Source: Rhodoplanes sp963724735
GTDB lineage: Bacteria; Pseudomonadota; Alphaproteobacteria; Rhizobiales; Xanthobacteraceae
Direction: 5' to 3'
Assembly: GCA_963724735.1 (NCBI GenBank)
Contig: CAVRVX010000009.1
Location: 1-64,000, forward strand
DNA: 64,000 nt
The number at the start of each line of letters is the position of its first letter. Within the stretch, counting starts at the first letter, position 1. Below the pieces are notes generated by a model, which did not search any database, was not told where the DNA came from, and was given only the letters and a program-made list of their open reading frames with translations. Below, one piece after another: positions 56,125 through 64,000 of this stretch. The translations under genes were made by a program, and so were the position numbers.

Positions 56125-56770
56125 TGATCGGCAATTCAAGAATGGCGGAACTGATTATCGTCCAAAAGACGATCCACGGCGCGTGAACGTGCACGACTTC
56201 GAGGACAAGAGGCTCGGCAAGGTCGTGCCGTATGGCGTGTACGATGTGACCGCCAACGCCGGCTTCGTCAGCGTCGGGATCGCGAGCGACACGGCTGAGT
56301 TCGCCGTGCAGTCGATCCGTTGCTGGCTCGAACGCATGGGACGACGAGCGCTATCCGAATGCACGAGACTTGACGATCACGGCGGACTGGCGGCGGCTCG
56401 AATGGCGCGCGTGTGCGGCTCTGGAAGATCGAGTTGCAAAAGCTAGCCGATGACGACGAGGAACTCGCGATCCACGTCTGCCACTATCCGCCGGGCACGT
56501 CGAAGTGGAACAAGATCGAGCACCGGCTGTTCTGCCACATCACGCAGAACTGGCGCGGCCGGCCGCTCACGGATCGCCTTGCACGTGGTCGAGTTGATCG
56601 GCGCGACGACAACCAAGACCGGTATGAAAGACGAGAGCGCACTCGACACGCGCAGCTATCAGAAGGGCACACAGCAAGGGATGAAACGCCTCGACATCAC
56701 CGGCGATCAGTTCCATCCTGAATGGAACTCACGATCAGGCCGCGCCAGCCGTCAAAATCGTAGCAGTTAT
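56125..56770 (+). pseudogene. ISAzo13-family transposase, C-terminal half
   Basis: FKNGGTDYRPKDDPRRVNVH, VVPYGVYDVTANAGFVSVGI, HVCHYPPGTSKWNKIEHRLF and LDITGDQFHPEWN match ISAzo13 transposases. Frameshifts occur near 56345 and 56575. The final ~150 bp is mirrored at 34570-34722. 56771-57013 holds no recognisable gene. Confidence 0.82.
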
Positions 56771-57013
56771 TGCTCGGGGTATCCTAACGGGACCGTGGCG
56801 CAACAGCTCGCGCGGCGGCACAAGGGCCTCCGGACGTCCGGAGGTCTCCTCCTCGACCAGCAACGCCTCGGCCACGCGCTCGATGGCGATGGCCAGGCGC
56901 GCCCCGCCGCCCAGTCGCTGGCGTAGCATCTTCACACAACCTAACTCATGCACCGCACCAAAGAACGTCCTATTCGATAACCTCGTCGGCGCGCGCGAAC
57001 AGCGTCGGGGGCA

Positions 57014-57217
57014 TCAGCGGGATTTCCAAAGCGAGCGGCAATATTCGATCACGCTTTGCCAAAACACGATCAGGGCTATGAAAGCCGCCAGCACGATTGT
57101 TGCGAACATCATCTGTACGGCCGTGAAGCTGATCGCGTCTTTGCTAAAAAACCAACCTGCAACGACGCCGCCAATCCGCAGGAGCTGGTCGGCAGGCCAA
57201 GTGAGCCAATCGAGCAT
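57014..57217 (-). CDS. Small membrane protein downstream of the TAXI gene
   Basis: 67 residues starting MLDWLTWPADQLLRIGGVVA after GGAGGGCAAT. Two hydrophobic segments (GGVVAGWFFSKDAI and MMFATIVLAAFIALIVFWQS). Located 95 bases downstream of, and co-directional with, the TAXI receptor, as in Bradyrhizobium-like genomes. It may be an accessory protein; it is not a TRAP permease subunit. Confidence 0.55.
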   Translation of the reverse strand: MLDWLTWPADQLLRIGGVVAGWFFSKDAISFTAVQMMFATIVLAAFIALIVFWQSVIEYCRSLWKSR

Positions 57218-57311
57218 ATTGCCCTCCAGCGCACCACGGGGTGTTTTAACTGACATTCCCCAGATGACTTGGGTCGCCAGATCGCGACAATTCGAGGCTT
57301 CTGTGCACGCG

Positions 57312-58280
57312 TCAGTCCGACAGCCCCGCTTTGCCGACCCGCTGGTAATAGCGGATCGCCCCGGGATGCAGCGGCAGGAACGAATTGTGATCGATATTAG
57401 CCGGAATAGTCGCCGCGGCGGCGGGATGCACCGCCATCAGCTCTTCGTGCTTGTCGAAGACGGTCTTCACGATTTGATAGACGAGATCGGCGGGAAGCTC
57501 CGCGCGCGCGACGGCGAAATTGTACAGGCCGACGGTGTCGTAATGGCGCAGCAATGAGGGATAGGTGCCGGCGGGAACCCGCGACGGTGACAGCTCCGGC
57601 ATGGCGAGGCGCAGCGACGCGATCTGCTGCGAAGACAGCGTCAGGTAGCGGACCTTGGTCTTGGCCTCGAGTGCAATGAAGGATGGAAATGGCGCGCCTG
57701 CAGCGGCGAAAAACGCGTCGATCTGGCGGTTCTGCAACTGCGTCGCCAAGTCGGCGTAGTCGCCATAAATGAATTCTGCCGCAACGTTCAGGACGCTGAA
57801 GAACTGTGGCGCATAGGTCGCCGACGTGCCGCCATGCGGACCGACCCCCACGCGCTTGCCGGCGATATCGGCGATCGATCGTATTCCCGACTGTTCCAGA
57901 ACAAGGAACTGAAACGGCGTATCGTACATCGGAAAGATCGCGCGCATGGCGCGCGCGGGCGCGCGGCCTGTCCACACTCCGCTCGCGTTCCAGGCCTGAA
58001 GCGCGACGCCCATGGTGACAAAGCCGAGTTGGATTTGCCCCGCCTCCATTAGCTCGATGTTCTGGAGCGGCCCCTCGGTCGCCTGCCGCACGACCGGCAA
58101 GTCGAGGGCGCGGGTCAGAATATTGGCGACGCCCTCACCATAGACGTAGTAGGTGCCGCCCGGCGAAGCAGTGCCGAGTGTCATTTGATCCGGCCAGTTC
58201 GGCTCGGCGGCAATGCTCGGCGAGATCCAGCCAAGCAGAGCGACAAGCGCGGCGACGAAACGAATCGAAAAGGTTCTCAT
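57312..58280 (-). CDS. TAXI family TRAP transporter solute receptor
   Basis: 322 residues with a signal peptide (MRTFSIRFVAALVALLGWIS, cleavage near IAAEP), so periplasmic. Features of the TAXI family: LGTASPGGTYYVYGEGVANI for ligand binding, ELMEAGQIQLGFVTMGVALQ, GKRVGVGPHGGTSATYA. It would bind a small carboxylate such as glutamate and pass it to a TRAP permease. No permease gene is present; a broken dicarboxylate symporter precedes it by 67 bases, so it may rely on a permease elsewhere or be an orphan sensor. Intact. Confidence 0.9.
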   Translation of the reverse strand: MRTFSIRFVAALVALLGWISPSIAAEPNWPDQMTLGTASPGGTYYVYGEGVANILTRALDLPVVRQATEGPLQNIELMEAGQIQLGFVTMGVALQAWNASGVWTGRAPARAMRAIFPMYDTPFQFLVLEQSGIRSIADIAGKRVGVGPHGGTSATYAPQFFSVLNVAAEFIYGDYADLATQLQNRQIDAFFAAAGAPFPSFIALEAKTKVRYLTLSSQQIASLRLAMPELSPSRVPAGTYPSLLRHYDTVGLYNFAVARAELPADLVYQIVKTVFDKHEELMAVHPAAAATIPANIDHNSFLPLHPGAIRYYQRVGKAGLSD

Positions 58281-58346
58281 GTTGCCCTCAAATGCGATCC
58301 TCGACCGAGAATGCGGTGCATCGACCCCGCGCCGCAGCGCTGTGTG

Positions 58347-59190
58347 CTAAGTAACGAGCGGCGCCGGCGCGGGAAGGATCTTCTCCGGCAAGTCGGCTTC
58401 CAGCTCGGTTTCCCGATCAAGGTGACGGCGCATGCGCCCTTCGTCCAGCGCATTCTCCCACTTGGCCACGACGACGGTCGCCACGCCATTGCCGATGAGG
58501 TTGGTGAGCGCACGCGCCTCCGACATGAAGCGGTCGACGCCGAGAATAAGCGCGATGCTTGCGACCGGGATAGTGCCCACCGAAGCAAGCGTGGCGGCGA
58601 GCACGATGAACCCGCTGCCGGTGACGCCGGCGGCGCCCTTGGACGTGAGCAGGAGAATGCCGATGATGCCGAGCTGCTGCCAGAGCGTGAGCTCGGTGTT
58701 CGTCGCCTGGGCAAGGAAGATCGCCGCCATCGTCAGATAGATTGCAGGTGCCGTCGAGATTGAACGAATAGCCGGTGGGAATGACAAGCCCGACCACCAA
58801 TTCGTTGCAGCCGAGATTTTCGAGCTTGTTCATCATGCGCGGCAGCACGGATTCCGAAGAGGACGTGCCGAGCACGATCAGGAGTTCCTCCTTGATGTAG
58901 CGGATGAACTTGAGAATGTTAAATCCGGCGAAATAGGCGATCGTGCCGAGCACGCCGAAAATGAAGACCAGGGCAGGTGACGTAGAATGCCGCCATCAGC
59001 TTGCCGAGTGAGAGGAGCGTGCCGATGCCGTATTTGCCGATCGTGAACGCCATGGCGCCGAAAGCGCCGACGGGGGCCACTTTCATGATCACGCCGACAA
59101 TGCCGAACAGCACGTGCGAGACGATGTCGATGAAGTTCGTCACCGGCCTGCCACGCTCGCCGAGCGATGAAAGGGCGAACGCAAACAAGA
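58347..59190 (-). pseudogene. dctA: DctA-type dicarboxylate symporter, truncated and frameshifted
   Basis: Three frames together give the C-terminal ~280 residues of a dicarboxylate/amino acid:cation symporter: GRPVTNFIDIVSHVLFGIVG and APVGAFGAMAFTIGKYGIGT; then IVLGTSSSESVLPRMMNKLE and IPTGYSFNLDGT; then LLLTSKGAAGVTGSGFIVLA and VDRFMSEARALTNLIGNGVA. The Ser-rich hairpin SSSES and NLDGT substrate motifs survive, but breaks near 58975 and 58745 and the loss of ~150 N-terminal residues inactivate it. Confidence 0.85.
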
Positions 59191-59447
59191 TGGTAGTACA
59201 AAACCATTTGTCTCGCGCAAATCAGGCTCCCTTTGTTCGCACGGTTCGATGACGCACCGTCGCGAATTTTGACGTGCGCAGATGGTCCCAGTAGCTTGTT
59301 GTAATGCATGAGGTTTGGGATATGGCCGCACACTCGACTGAAAAGAAATGCACAGAGGTTGGATGTGGGGCGGCAGTGACGAAGCGCAGTCGATCGCGAC
59401 TATCCGCTCCGCGGTAGAGCAGCGAACCCCCAGACGTGAGAGATTTT
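59191..59447. other. No recognisable gene
   Basis: Frames on both strands have no family signature. The dctA N-terminus has been replaced here by foreign sequence. Confidence 0.4.
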
Positions 59448-59640
59448 TTCATGCAGTGCCCCCAGCGCTGCCGCCGGATAACTCAATCTCCGCGACGCGC
59501 TTCTTAATTGCGGCACGGAAGGTTAGCGCGTTACGCGCAATTTCATCCGCACCAAGGTGCGAATATTCGCGCAAGAGGTCGTCGACATAGCGATCGATGA
59601 TGCTGGCTAGAAATGCCTCGCATTCGATTGGCTCATCTCG
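59448..59640 (-). other. Protein-like fragment
   Basis: Minus-strand EAFLASIIDRYVDDLLREYS then EIARNALTFRAAIKKRVAEI with a stop at 59448 looks like a helical C-terminus. It has no start in frame and directly borders the IS110 fragment. Unassigned. Confidence 0.35.
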
Positions 59641-59711
59641 ATCACCGCGATGATCGTGCTGTCCTGCTCGAGGACGGTGAAGGATCTGCTCGCGTCAAAG
59701 GGGTGCGACAT
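59620..59711 (-). pseudogene. IS110-family transposase, N-terminal scrap
   Basis: MSHPFDASRSFTVLEQDSTI then IAVIEMSQS is a typical IS110 start with the first catalytic Asp/Glu region. It is cut after ~30 codons. Different from the IS110 at 22694. Confidence 0.65.
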
Positions 59712-59903
59712 GGGGCGCTCCATCGGTCTGTTGTAGAGCGCCAAAGGTGCCTTACCCTCGCCGCTTGCCCCATAGCATCTTTAGGCTGCTCCCCGGTAGC
59801 GGATCAGCATGATTCGCTCGAACTCCTTCTCGGTAAAGGCGCAGCCTAAAAACCATCGAGGCACCAACGCAAAGCGTTCGGGCTTTCAATCAGGAGGATC
59901 GCC

Positions 59904-60044
59904 ATGTCGAAGGCACAAAAAGGCAATAAGGAAAATAAGAAACCGAAGGCGGACAAAAACCGGTCCAAGGCCAATGTGTCGGCCTACAAGGCGGCGCAAG
60001 GCCAGGGCAAGCCGGCCAGCAGCCCGTTCGCGAAAAAGACCTGA
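59904..60044 (+). CDS. Short Lys-rich protein
   Basis: 46 residues, MSKAQKGNKENKKPKADKNR ending SSPFAKKT: highly basic and probably disordered. A textbook ribosome-binding site (CAGGAGGATCGCC) precedes the ATG. Similar tiny Lys-rich proteins occur in rhizobia; function unknown, possibly nucleic-acid binding. 60045-60410 holds nothing recognisable. Confidence 0.65.
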   Translation: MSKAQKGNKENKKPKADKNRSKANVSAYKAAQGQGKPASSPFAKKT

Positions 60045-60411
60045 CGCTAGGTTCGGTTTAAAACAGAACGCCTACAATGATCCTAAGGCGCTGATCTACC
60101 GGTAAGGTAGACAACGGGGCTGTCTATTGGGCCTCGGTGTTGACGATGCGCTCGGCGCTACGCTCGAATTTTCCGAGCGCGACAGCCATCCCTCGGCGCG
60201 GCGGCTGGTCAACGTCGGGGCGTGTGGACACGAAATTTCTTGACCAAGACATCGCCCACGGCGTTGGACCTTGGGGCAAAGAAACAACATTGGTCTGTGT
60301 GTAGTTCCGTTCCGAATCCTGCTTCGGTGCGCTTTGAACGCACTTCGGCCTAGCGCCCGGCGTCCCTCGGGGGTATTGGACAGGCCCCACCCCCGGGTGG
60401 GCGACATCACC

Positions 60412-60560
60412 GTGCCGCGCACGGTGTTCGGCCGGGTCTGTATGCTCGGCGACGCCGCCTTCGTGGTTCGCCCTCACACGGCGGGCACAGCGGCCAAGGC
60501 TGGGTGCTGGCGACCGCGCTCAAGCGCGCCCGACAGAACGTCGATGCCGGCTTGGCTTGC
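60412..60560 (+). pseudogene. FAD-dependent monooxygenase C-terminal fragment
   Basis: TVFGRVCMLGDAAFVVRPHT then AGTAAKAG contains the GD-x4-RPH motif of flavin hydroxylases; after a one-base change GWVLATALKRARQNVDAGLA continues. The Rossmann N-terminus is missing. Confidence 0.6.
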
Positions 60561-60671
60561 TTCATGCACCTCGAGTGCCTCCGCATCTCGTCCGCTATGG
60601 TATAGGGCTAGGCCAACGCTGGGCCGCCAAGGCGCGCTGACCAAAGCGAGAAGAGACGAGAAGGGACCACC

Positions 60672-61277
60672 ATGCAGGAGAGAGTTGTCCAGCACATTTA
60701 CTGTAGCGCGATTATCAGCAAGAAGATGTGCGATGCGCTGACCAGCTACGTGTTTTCGGTCAGCGCCGCCAAGGGTGGCATCGACGAGTTTGTAGTCTAC
60801 CTCGTCACGGGCGGGGGGCACCCGGGCTCCGGCATGGAGCTCTACACCTTCTTCAAGGCGCGGCCCGAGCGCACGACGATCTACAACATGTCGAGCGTCG
60901 ACTCTGCGGGAGTTCTGTTCTTCCTGGGATTCGAGAACCGGTTCGGCGTGCCTGGCTCCAGCTTTATGGTGCACCAGACCAAGTTCTCGAAGGCGATGCT
61001 GCCAGAGTGGTACAGCTATTCCGACCTCAAGCGGTCGGAGTTAGAGCTACTCGCGGTTGACCAGAAGACTCACCGCGTGATCGCGGCCGAGACCGCGCCG
61101 AAGGCCCAAGTTCCGCTCTCGGTAGAGGAGGTCGAGGCGGCGGCCGCCCGCACGACCGTTTACTTCGCGGAGGATGCCCGCCGGCACGGCTTCATCGAAG
61201 CGATCACCATCCCGACAATGCCGAAGCAGGACGTGTTCTACCTGACCGACCAGTACCTTGCAGGGCTTCCGGGCTGA
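60672..61277 (+). CDS. ClpP-like serine peptidase
   Basis: 201 residues of the ClpP/crotonase superfamily. It has VYLVTGGGHPGSGMELY, TIYNMSSVDSAGVLFFLGFE with the candidate nucleophile Ser78, and GSSFMVHQTKF with His101, then a helical tail. It resembles stand-alone ClpP-like proteins of rhizobia rather than housekeeping ClpP, which has an AAS motif. Ribosome-binding site AAGGGA. No Clp ATPase is nearby. Intact; the substrate is unknown, and a degenerate non-proteolytic role is possible. Confidence 0.75.
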   Translation: MQERVVQHIYCSAIISKKMCDALTSYVFSVSAAKGGIDEFVVYLVTGGGHPGSGMELYTFFKARPERTTIYNMSSVDSAGVLFFLGFENRFGVPGSSFMVHQTKFSKAMLPEWYSYSDLKRSELELLAVDQKTHRVIAAETAPKAQVPLSVEEVEAAAARTTVYFAEDARRHGFIEAITIPTMPKQDVFYLTDQYLAGLPG

Positions 61278-61299
61278 AGCGTTCGTGGACGGTCGGCGC

Positions 61300-61530
61300 C
61301 GGACGATGCTAAGCAAGGTGCAAGCAAGCGTTTGGTCCGCGACAGTTAGCTTGCCACCCGCCGCGCTGATCACCGAGCCATCCGCAAGCATCACGTGACC
61401 CGCTGCATTCGCATGCACGATGCGGCCGTCGTCATCGAGGAGAAACATCGCCACGGTGAGGCCACCGAGCGTGTCAGCGAGCGCTGCGGCTTCGACCGTG
61501 CGCAGGTCGACGATCGGGCGCTGTTCATCG
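61300..61530 (-). pseudogene. PAS-domain (LuxR-type regulator) fragment
   Basis: LRTVEAAALADTLGGLTVAM and FLLDDDGRIVHANAAGHVML form a PAS-domain core of the kind found in certain LuxR-type regulators. No HTH domain follows. It joins HsdM-derived DNA upstream. Confidence 0.5.
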
Positions 61531-61579
61531 AGTGCTCGCAGGTCCTCGCGACACTCTCGCGAGTCCTTGCGAAGGGCGA

Positions 61580-61765
61580 GGTCTCCGCGTTGATCTCCTG
61601 TCCGTAAAGGTGCGTCGTCACTTCCTTGCCGCGTGCTATCGCGAGCTGCTGCAGAGTTTCCTCCGCGACTGTCAGCATGCCGCCCGTGCCGAGCGCGCCA
61701 TCGTAGAGCAGGTAAGCGCCCGATGCGAGCGTGTGATTGTTCAACTGCCTGAAAGTCGGCAATCC
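61580..61765 (-). pseudogene. hsdM: Type I restriction-modification HsdM fragment
   Basis: YDGALGTGGMLTVAEETLQQ and KEVTTHLYGQEINAET match the SAM-binding motif I region of type I N6-adenine methylases. The catalytic NPPF motif is not present. A restriction system once stood here. Confidence 0.65.
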
Positions 61766-62072
61766 GAGGGAACAACTGGTTATGCCGTCGTGGCATTGGC
61801 GATAGCTACCGTGTTGCTGGTCGCTGTGCGTTGTGCCTTCGTCCACCCGCCGATCAGGCGTCCGGTCTCGTCGAGCGCGCGTGCTGGTCACGTCAAGCGG
61901 GGGCTAAGATCATTTCGACGGGGATCCGTCGGTCGCTCCTTCCGAGTTGGCTTTTTGGCTTGGCGCCAAATCGCGGGCCGGCGGTTTCTCCAACCACGTC
62001 CTAGCGGCCGGTGACATCGCAGTCCCGGTAGCCGGCCGCGGCATCGAGCCAGTCATCCCGCCACGATCAATC

Positions 62073-62253
62073 GAAAGACGCCGATAGATTATGATCGCGA
62101 CGCCTACAAACGACGCAACCTCATCGAGCGGTGCGTCAACCGCCTCAAGCAGTTCCGTCGCATCGCCACGCGTTACGAGAAAACCGCCAGAGCTTTTCTC
62201 TCGATGCTATGCATCGCAGCCGCAAGGCTCTGGATTAAAACTGTCAACACGGC
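62073..62253 (+). pseudogene. IS5-family transposase, C-terminal fragment
   Basis: YDRDAYKRRNLIERCVNRLK and FRRIATRYEKTARAFLSMLC contain the Y-x2-R-x3-E-x6-K signature (RNLIERCVNRLK) of IS5 transposases. The N-terminal part is missing. The flanks 61766-62072 and 62254-62429 have no recognisable gene. Confidence 0.75.
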
Positions 62254-62429
62254 CTAATAGCTTGGCTCTATTATGTGCAGTCACCACCAGCGTATTGACC
62301 AGAGCATTGATACGATTGACGGCGACCTTATCGAACCACCAATGATCGCCAACAAATCCTCAACGATTTGTTGGTCAGCCGTCCATCGTTTCTCAAATTG
62401 GGCGTCAGCGCGGTCGGAGGCGCCCGTGC

Positions 62430-63350
62430 TCACAGCGAGACCTTTCCGAACGGCACAATGACGTTGCCCGGCCTGCCCGTGACGAGTGCCTCGACATGCG
62501 CCGCCCAGCGCTCTAACGCGGCGGTCTTTTCAGTCGAATAAGAATGCACGTTATAGACGCCGGCAACGCCCGCCTTGGCCCCGCTGACATGGTTGAGCAC
62601 CGCCTCTACGACGTGCGGCTGAATCCCGATCCCGGCCATGCCGGTGGCGCAGGTGCGCCGGAGATCATGTAGCCGCCAGGGCGGAATGTGGCCCGCATCC
62701 GGATCGCCTGCGGTCGCCCTTTCCTGCTTCTGCGCGGCTTTCAGCATCAGCCCGTCCAGGCGCTCCTTGATGCGCGAGAAACTGCTGACCGGCACCTTGC
62801 CATTGGTGGTAAATACAAACTCATTCCCGACCCTTTTCACGCTGCCGATGAGGTCGCGGGCGAGCGGCGGCAATGGGACAATATGCTCACGCCAATTCTT
62901 GGTGCGCGTGGACGGGATGTTCCAGGTCATGCCGTCCTCGCTCAACTCGGACCAGCGCAATCCGGCTACCTCCTCCCGCCGGCAGCCGGTCAGCAGCAAA
63001 AGCTTAAGCAACGCGCCGAACGGTTCTCCGATTTGCTCCGTCGCCGCCCAGAACCAGCGCAACTCTTCGGGCTTGAGGACTCGGTCGCGCACGGCAGCCC
63101 GCTTGGGTCGCGATACCAGGACGCAAGGGTTCTTCGTAACGCCCGGCCAGCGCTCGTTCAAAAGCCACTTGAAGAGTAACGAAAGGGCCGAGTGCATCGC
63201 ACGGCCACGGGCTTCCGACTTATCCTTGTTGTATCTGCCCATGCCCGGAATGCCATGATCGCGCGCGTCCCGCACAACCGTGTGGACATCCACATCGTTG
63301 ATCTCGGCAAGCGGCTTGTCCGCCCAGGTATCGGCTAGACTGCCTTTGAC
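62430..63350 (-). pseudogene. Tyrosine integrase cut by an IS
   Basis: About 305 residues of a phage/island-type integrase: core-binding domain, then LLLTGCRREEVAGLRWSELS (Arg), PPWRLHDLRRTCATGMAG (His/Leu-x-x-Arg), VVEAVLNHVSGAK (His) and the region of the nucleophile Tyr (AGVYNVHSY). The catalytic domain is complete, but the first ~80-100 residues (arm-type DNA-binding domain) are replaced by the IS end at 63350-63363. It would have served integration of a genomic island. Confidence 0.82.
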
Positions 63351-64000
63351 TGATCTTCTACAGTTGAATCTCCAAGTCATTGACTGGGCAGCAAAAATCG
63401 CGCCAGAAAAACGGCTTGGCACTACATTTTGGTCGATTGGCTGGGTTGGGCGGGATCAGGCGTTGGCGAGTTGCCGGACGGTTGGCGGCAGGGCGACGCC
63501 GGCGGCGCGCAGGGCGAGGCTTGCGGCGGGACGTGGTGGTGTGCGCAGCAGAAAGCGTTTGCCGTCCTGTTCGACCTCCGTCTCGGTCAACGAGTTGAGA
63601 TCGGCGAGGACGTTCGGCCAGGAACTCGCATGGCCCAGAGTGGCGATGCGGTCCTCCAGCTCCTTCTTCAGCACCAAGGCGAGAAAGCTACACGACACAT
63701 GGCCGCGAATGGTCTCGTCGAGCTTGTGAAAAATCGGGCGGGTGGCGAACAGGCTTTTCGACGTTCGGAACGCGCGCTCCACCATCCACAAATGTTTGTA
63801 GCAAAGCATGGTTTCGAGCGGCGAGAGATCGGCGTTCGTGCGCAGCACGAAGATTCCGTCGAACTTGGCGTCCTCCTCCGCCTTGGCGCGATCGATGACG
63901 AAATGGTCGTCGTCTGGCGTCGCGAGAAAGCGCCGATAGCCCTTGTTGCCGACAAGGGTTTTATCGCCTTTCTTCAGCTGACGCTCGAGCGCGGCCAGGA
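63351..64000 (-). mobile_element. IS1634-type element entering from the right edge
   Basis: The IS end CTGATCTTCTACAG is at 63350-63363, and the transposase stop is at 63456. The frame is open to the window edge (QLKKGDKTLVGNKGYRRFLA, FDGIFVLRTNADLSPLETML, YKHLWMVERAFRRSKSLF-type Glu region). Almost identical to the fragment at 4708-5309 but in the opposite orientation. Possibly an intact copy continuing beyond the window. Confidence 0.85.

Noticed and set aside
1..64000. tRNA or rRNA genes, including a tRNA attachment site next to the integrases
   Set aside because: No cloverleaf with a TTCGA-type T-loop and acceptor pairing was found by reading, and no rRNA signature was seen.

Overview
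The window looks like an accessory region (genomic island, IS-rich plasmid or degraded chromosomal segment) of an alphaproteobacterium of the order Hyphomicrobiales, probably Bradyrhizobium or Rhodopseudomonas-like. This rests on the high GC, the DUF971-moaA pair, the TAXI solute receptor, the Crp/Fnr type and the IS families (IS1634, IS66, ISAzo13, IS701, IS5, IS256, IS630, RIT). The genus is an inference. No rRNA, tRNA or CRISPR array was seen, and no replication gene. More than half of the window is transposable elements and their wreckage, and most genes bordering an IS are truncated, frameshifted or split.

Layout. 0-13.8 kb is an IS pile-up: IS1634, two IS630, IS30, IS6, and pieces of IS256, IS3, IS5 and IS1380. 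It encloses one intact DUF5677-like gene, one intact secreted protein and scraps of Crp/Fnr, LuxR, serine recombinase and a 2-oxoacid:ferredoxin oxidoreductase. 14.2-18.6 kb is an intact co-directional set: a GT4 glycosyltransferase, a beta-phosphoglucomutase-like HAD enzyme and a GH65 disaccharide phosphorylase. The last two together form a complete phosphorolytic route from trehalose, maltose or a similar disaccharide to glucose 6-phosphate. 19-23 kb holds a second partial GT4, the N-terminal half of a Crp/Fnr regulator, and remnants of a group II intron, IS200 and IS110. 23.2-29.2 kb is a second sugar cluster: the TreZ tail, a GH57/DUF3536 protein, intact TreY and a DUF5752 start. It is visibly less GC-rich than its surroundings and is probably horizontally acquired.

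29.5-52.6 kb is bounded by two ~1.55-kb inverted-repeat arms, each carrying the same unrecognised 260-residue protein. Inside lies a second, almost concentric inverted repeat (37.6-38.9 and 42.0-43.3 kb) carrying a Bfd-like ferredoxin and a Gly-rich exported peptide. The core also holds intact DUF971 and moaA genes, an orphan cobalamin riboswitch, fragments of cytochrome b561, adenylate cyclase and amidase genes, an intact IS3 sitting between 205-bp direct repeats, several small genes, a GNAT acetyltransferase and a broken RIT element (three overlapping tyrosine recombinases).

53-64 kb has IS701, a second group II intron remnant with a recognisable 34-nt domain V, ISAzo13, an intact TAXI receptor beside a broken dctA-type symporter, a ClpP-like serine peptidase, scraps of FAD-monooxygenase, PAS and HsdM genes, and a tyrosine integrase cut by an IS1634-type element that runs off the window. 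A related IS fragment in opposite orientation lies at 4.7-5.3 kb. The many frameshifts could be real decay or sequencing/assembly error; several findings note this.
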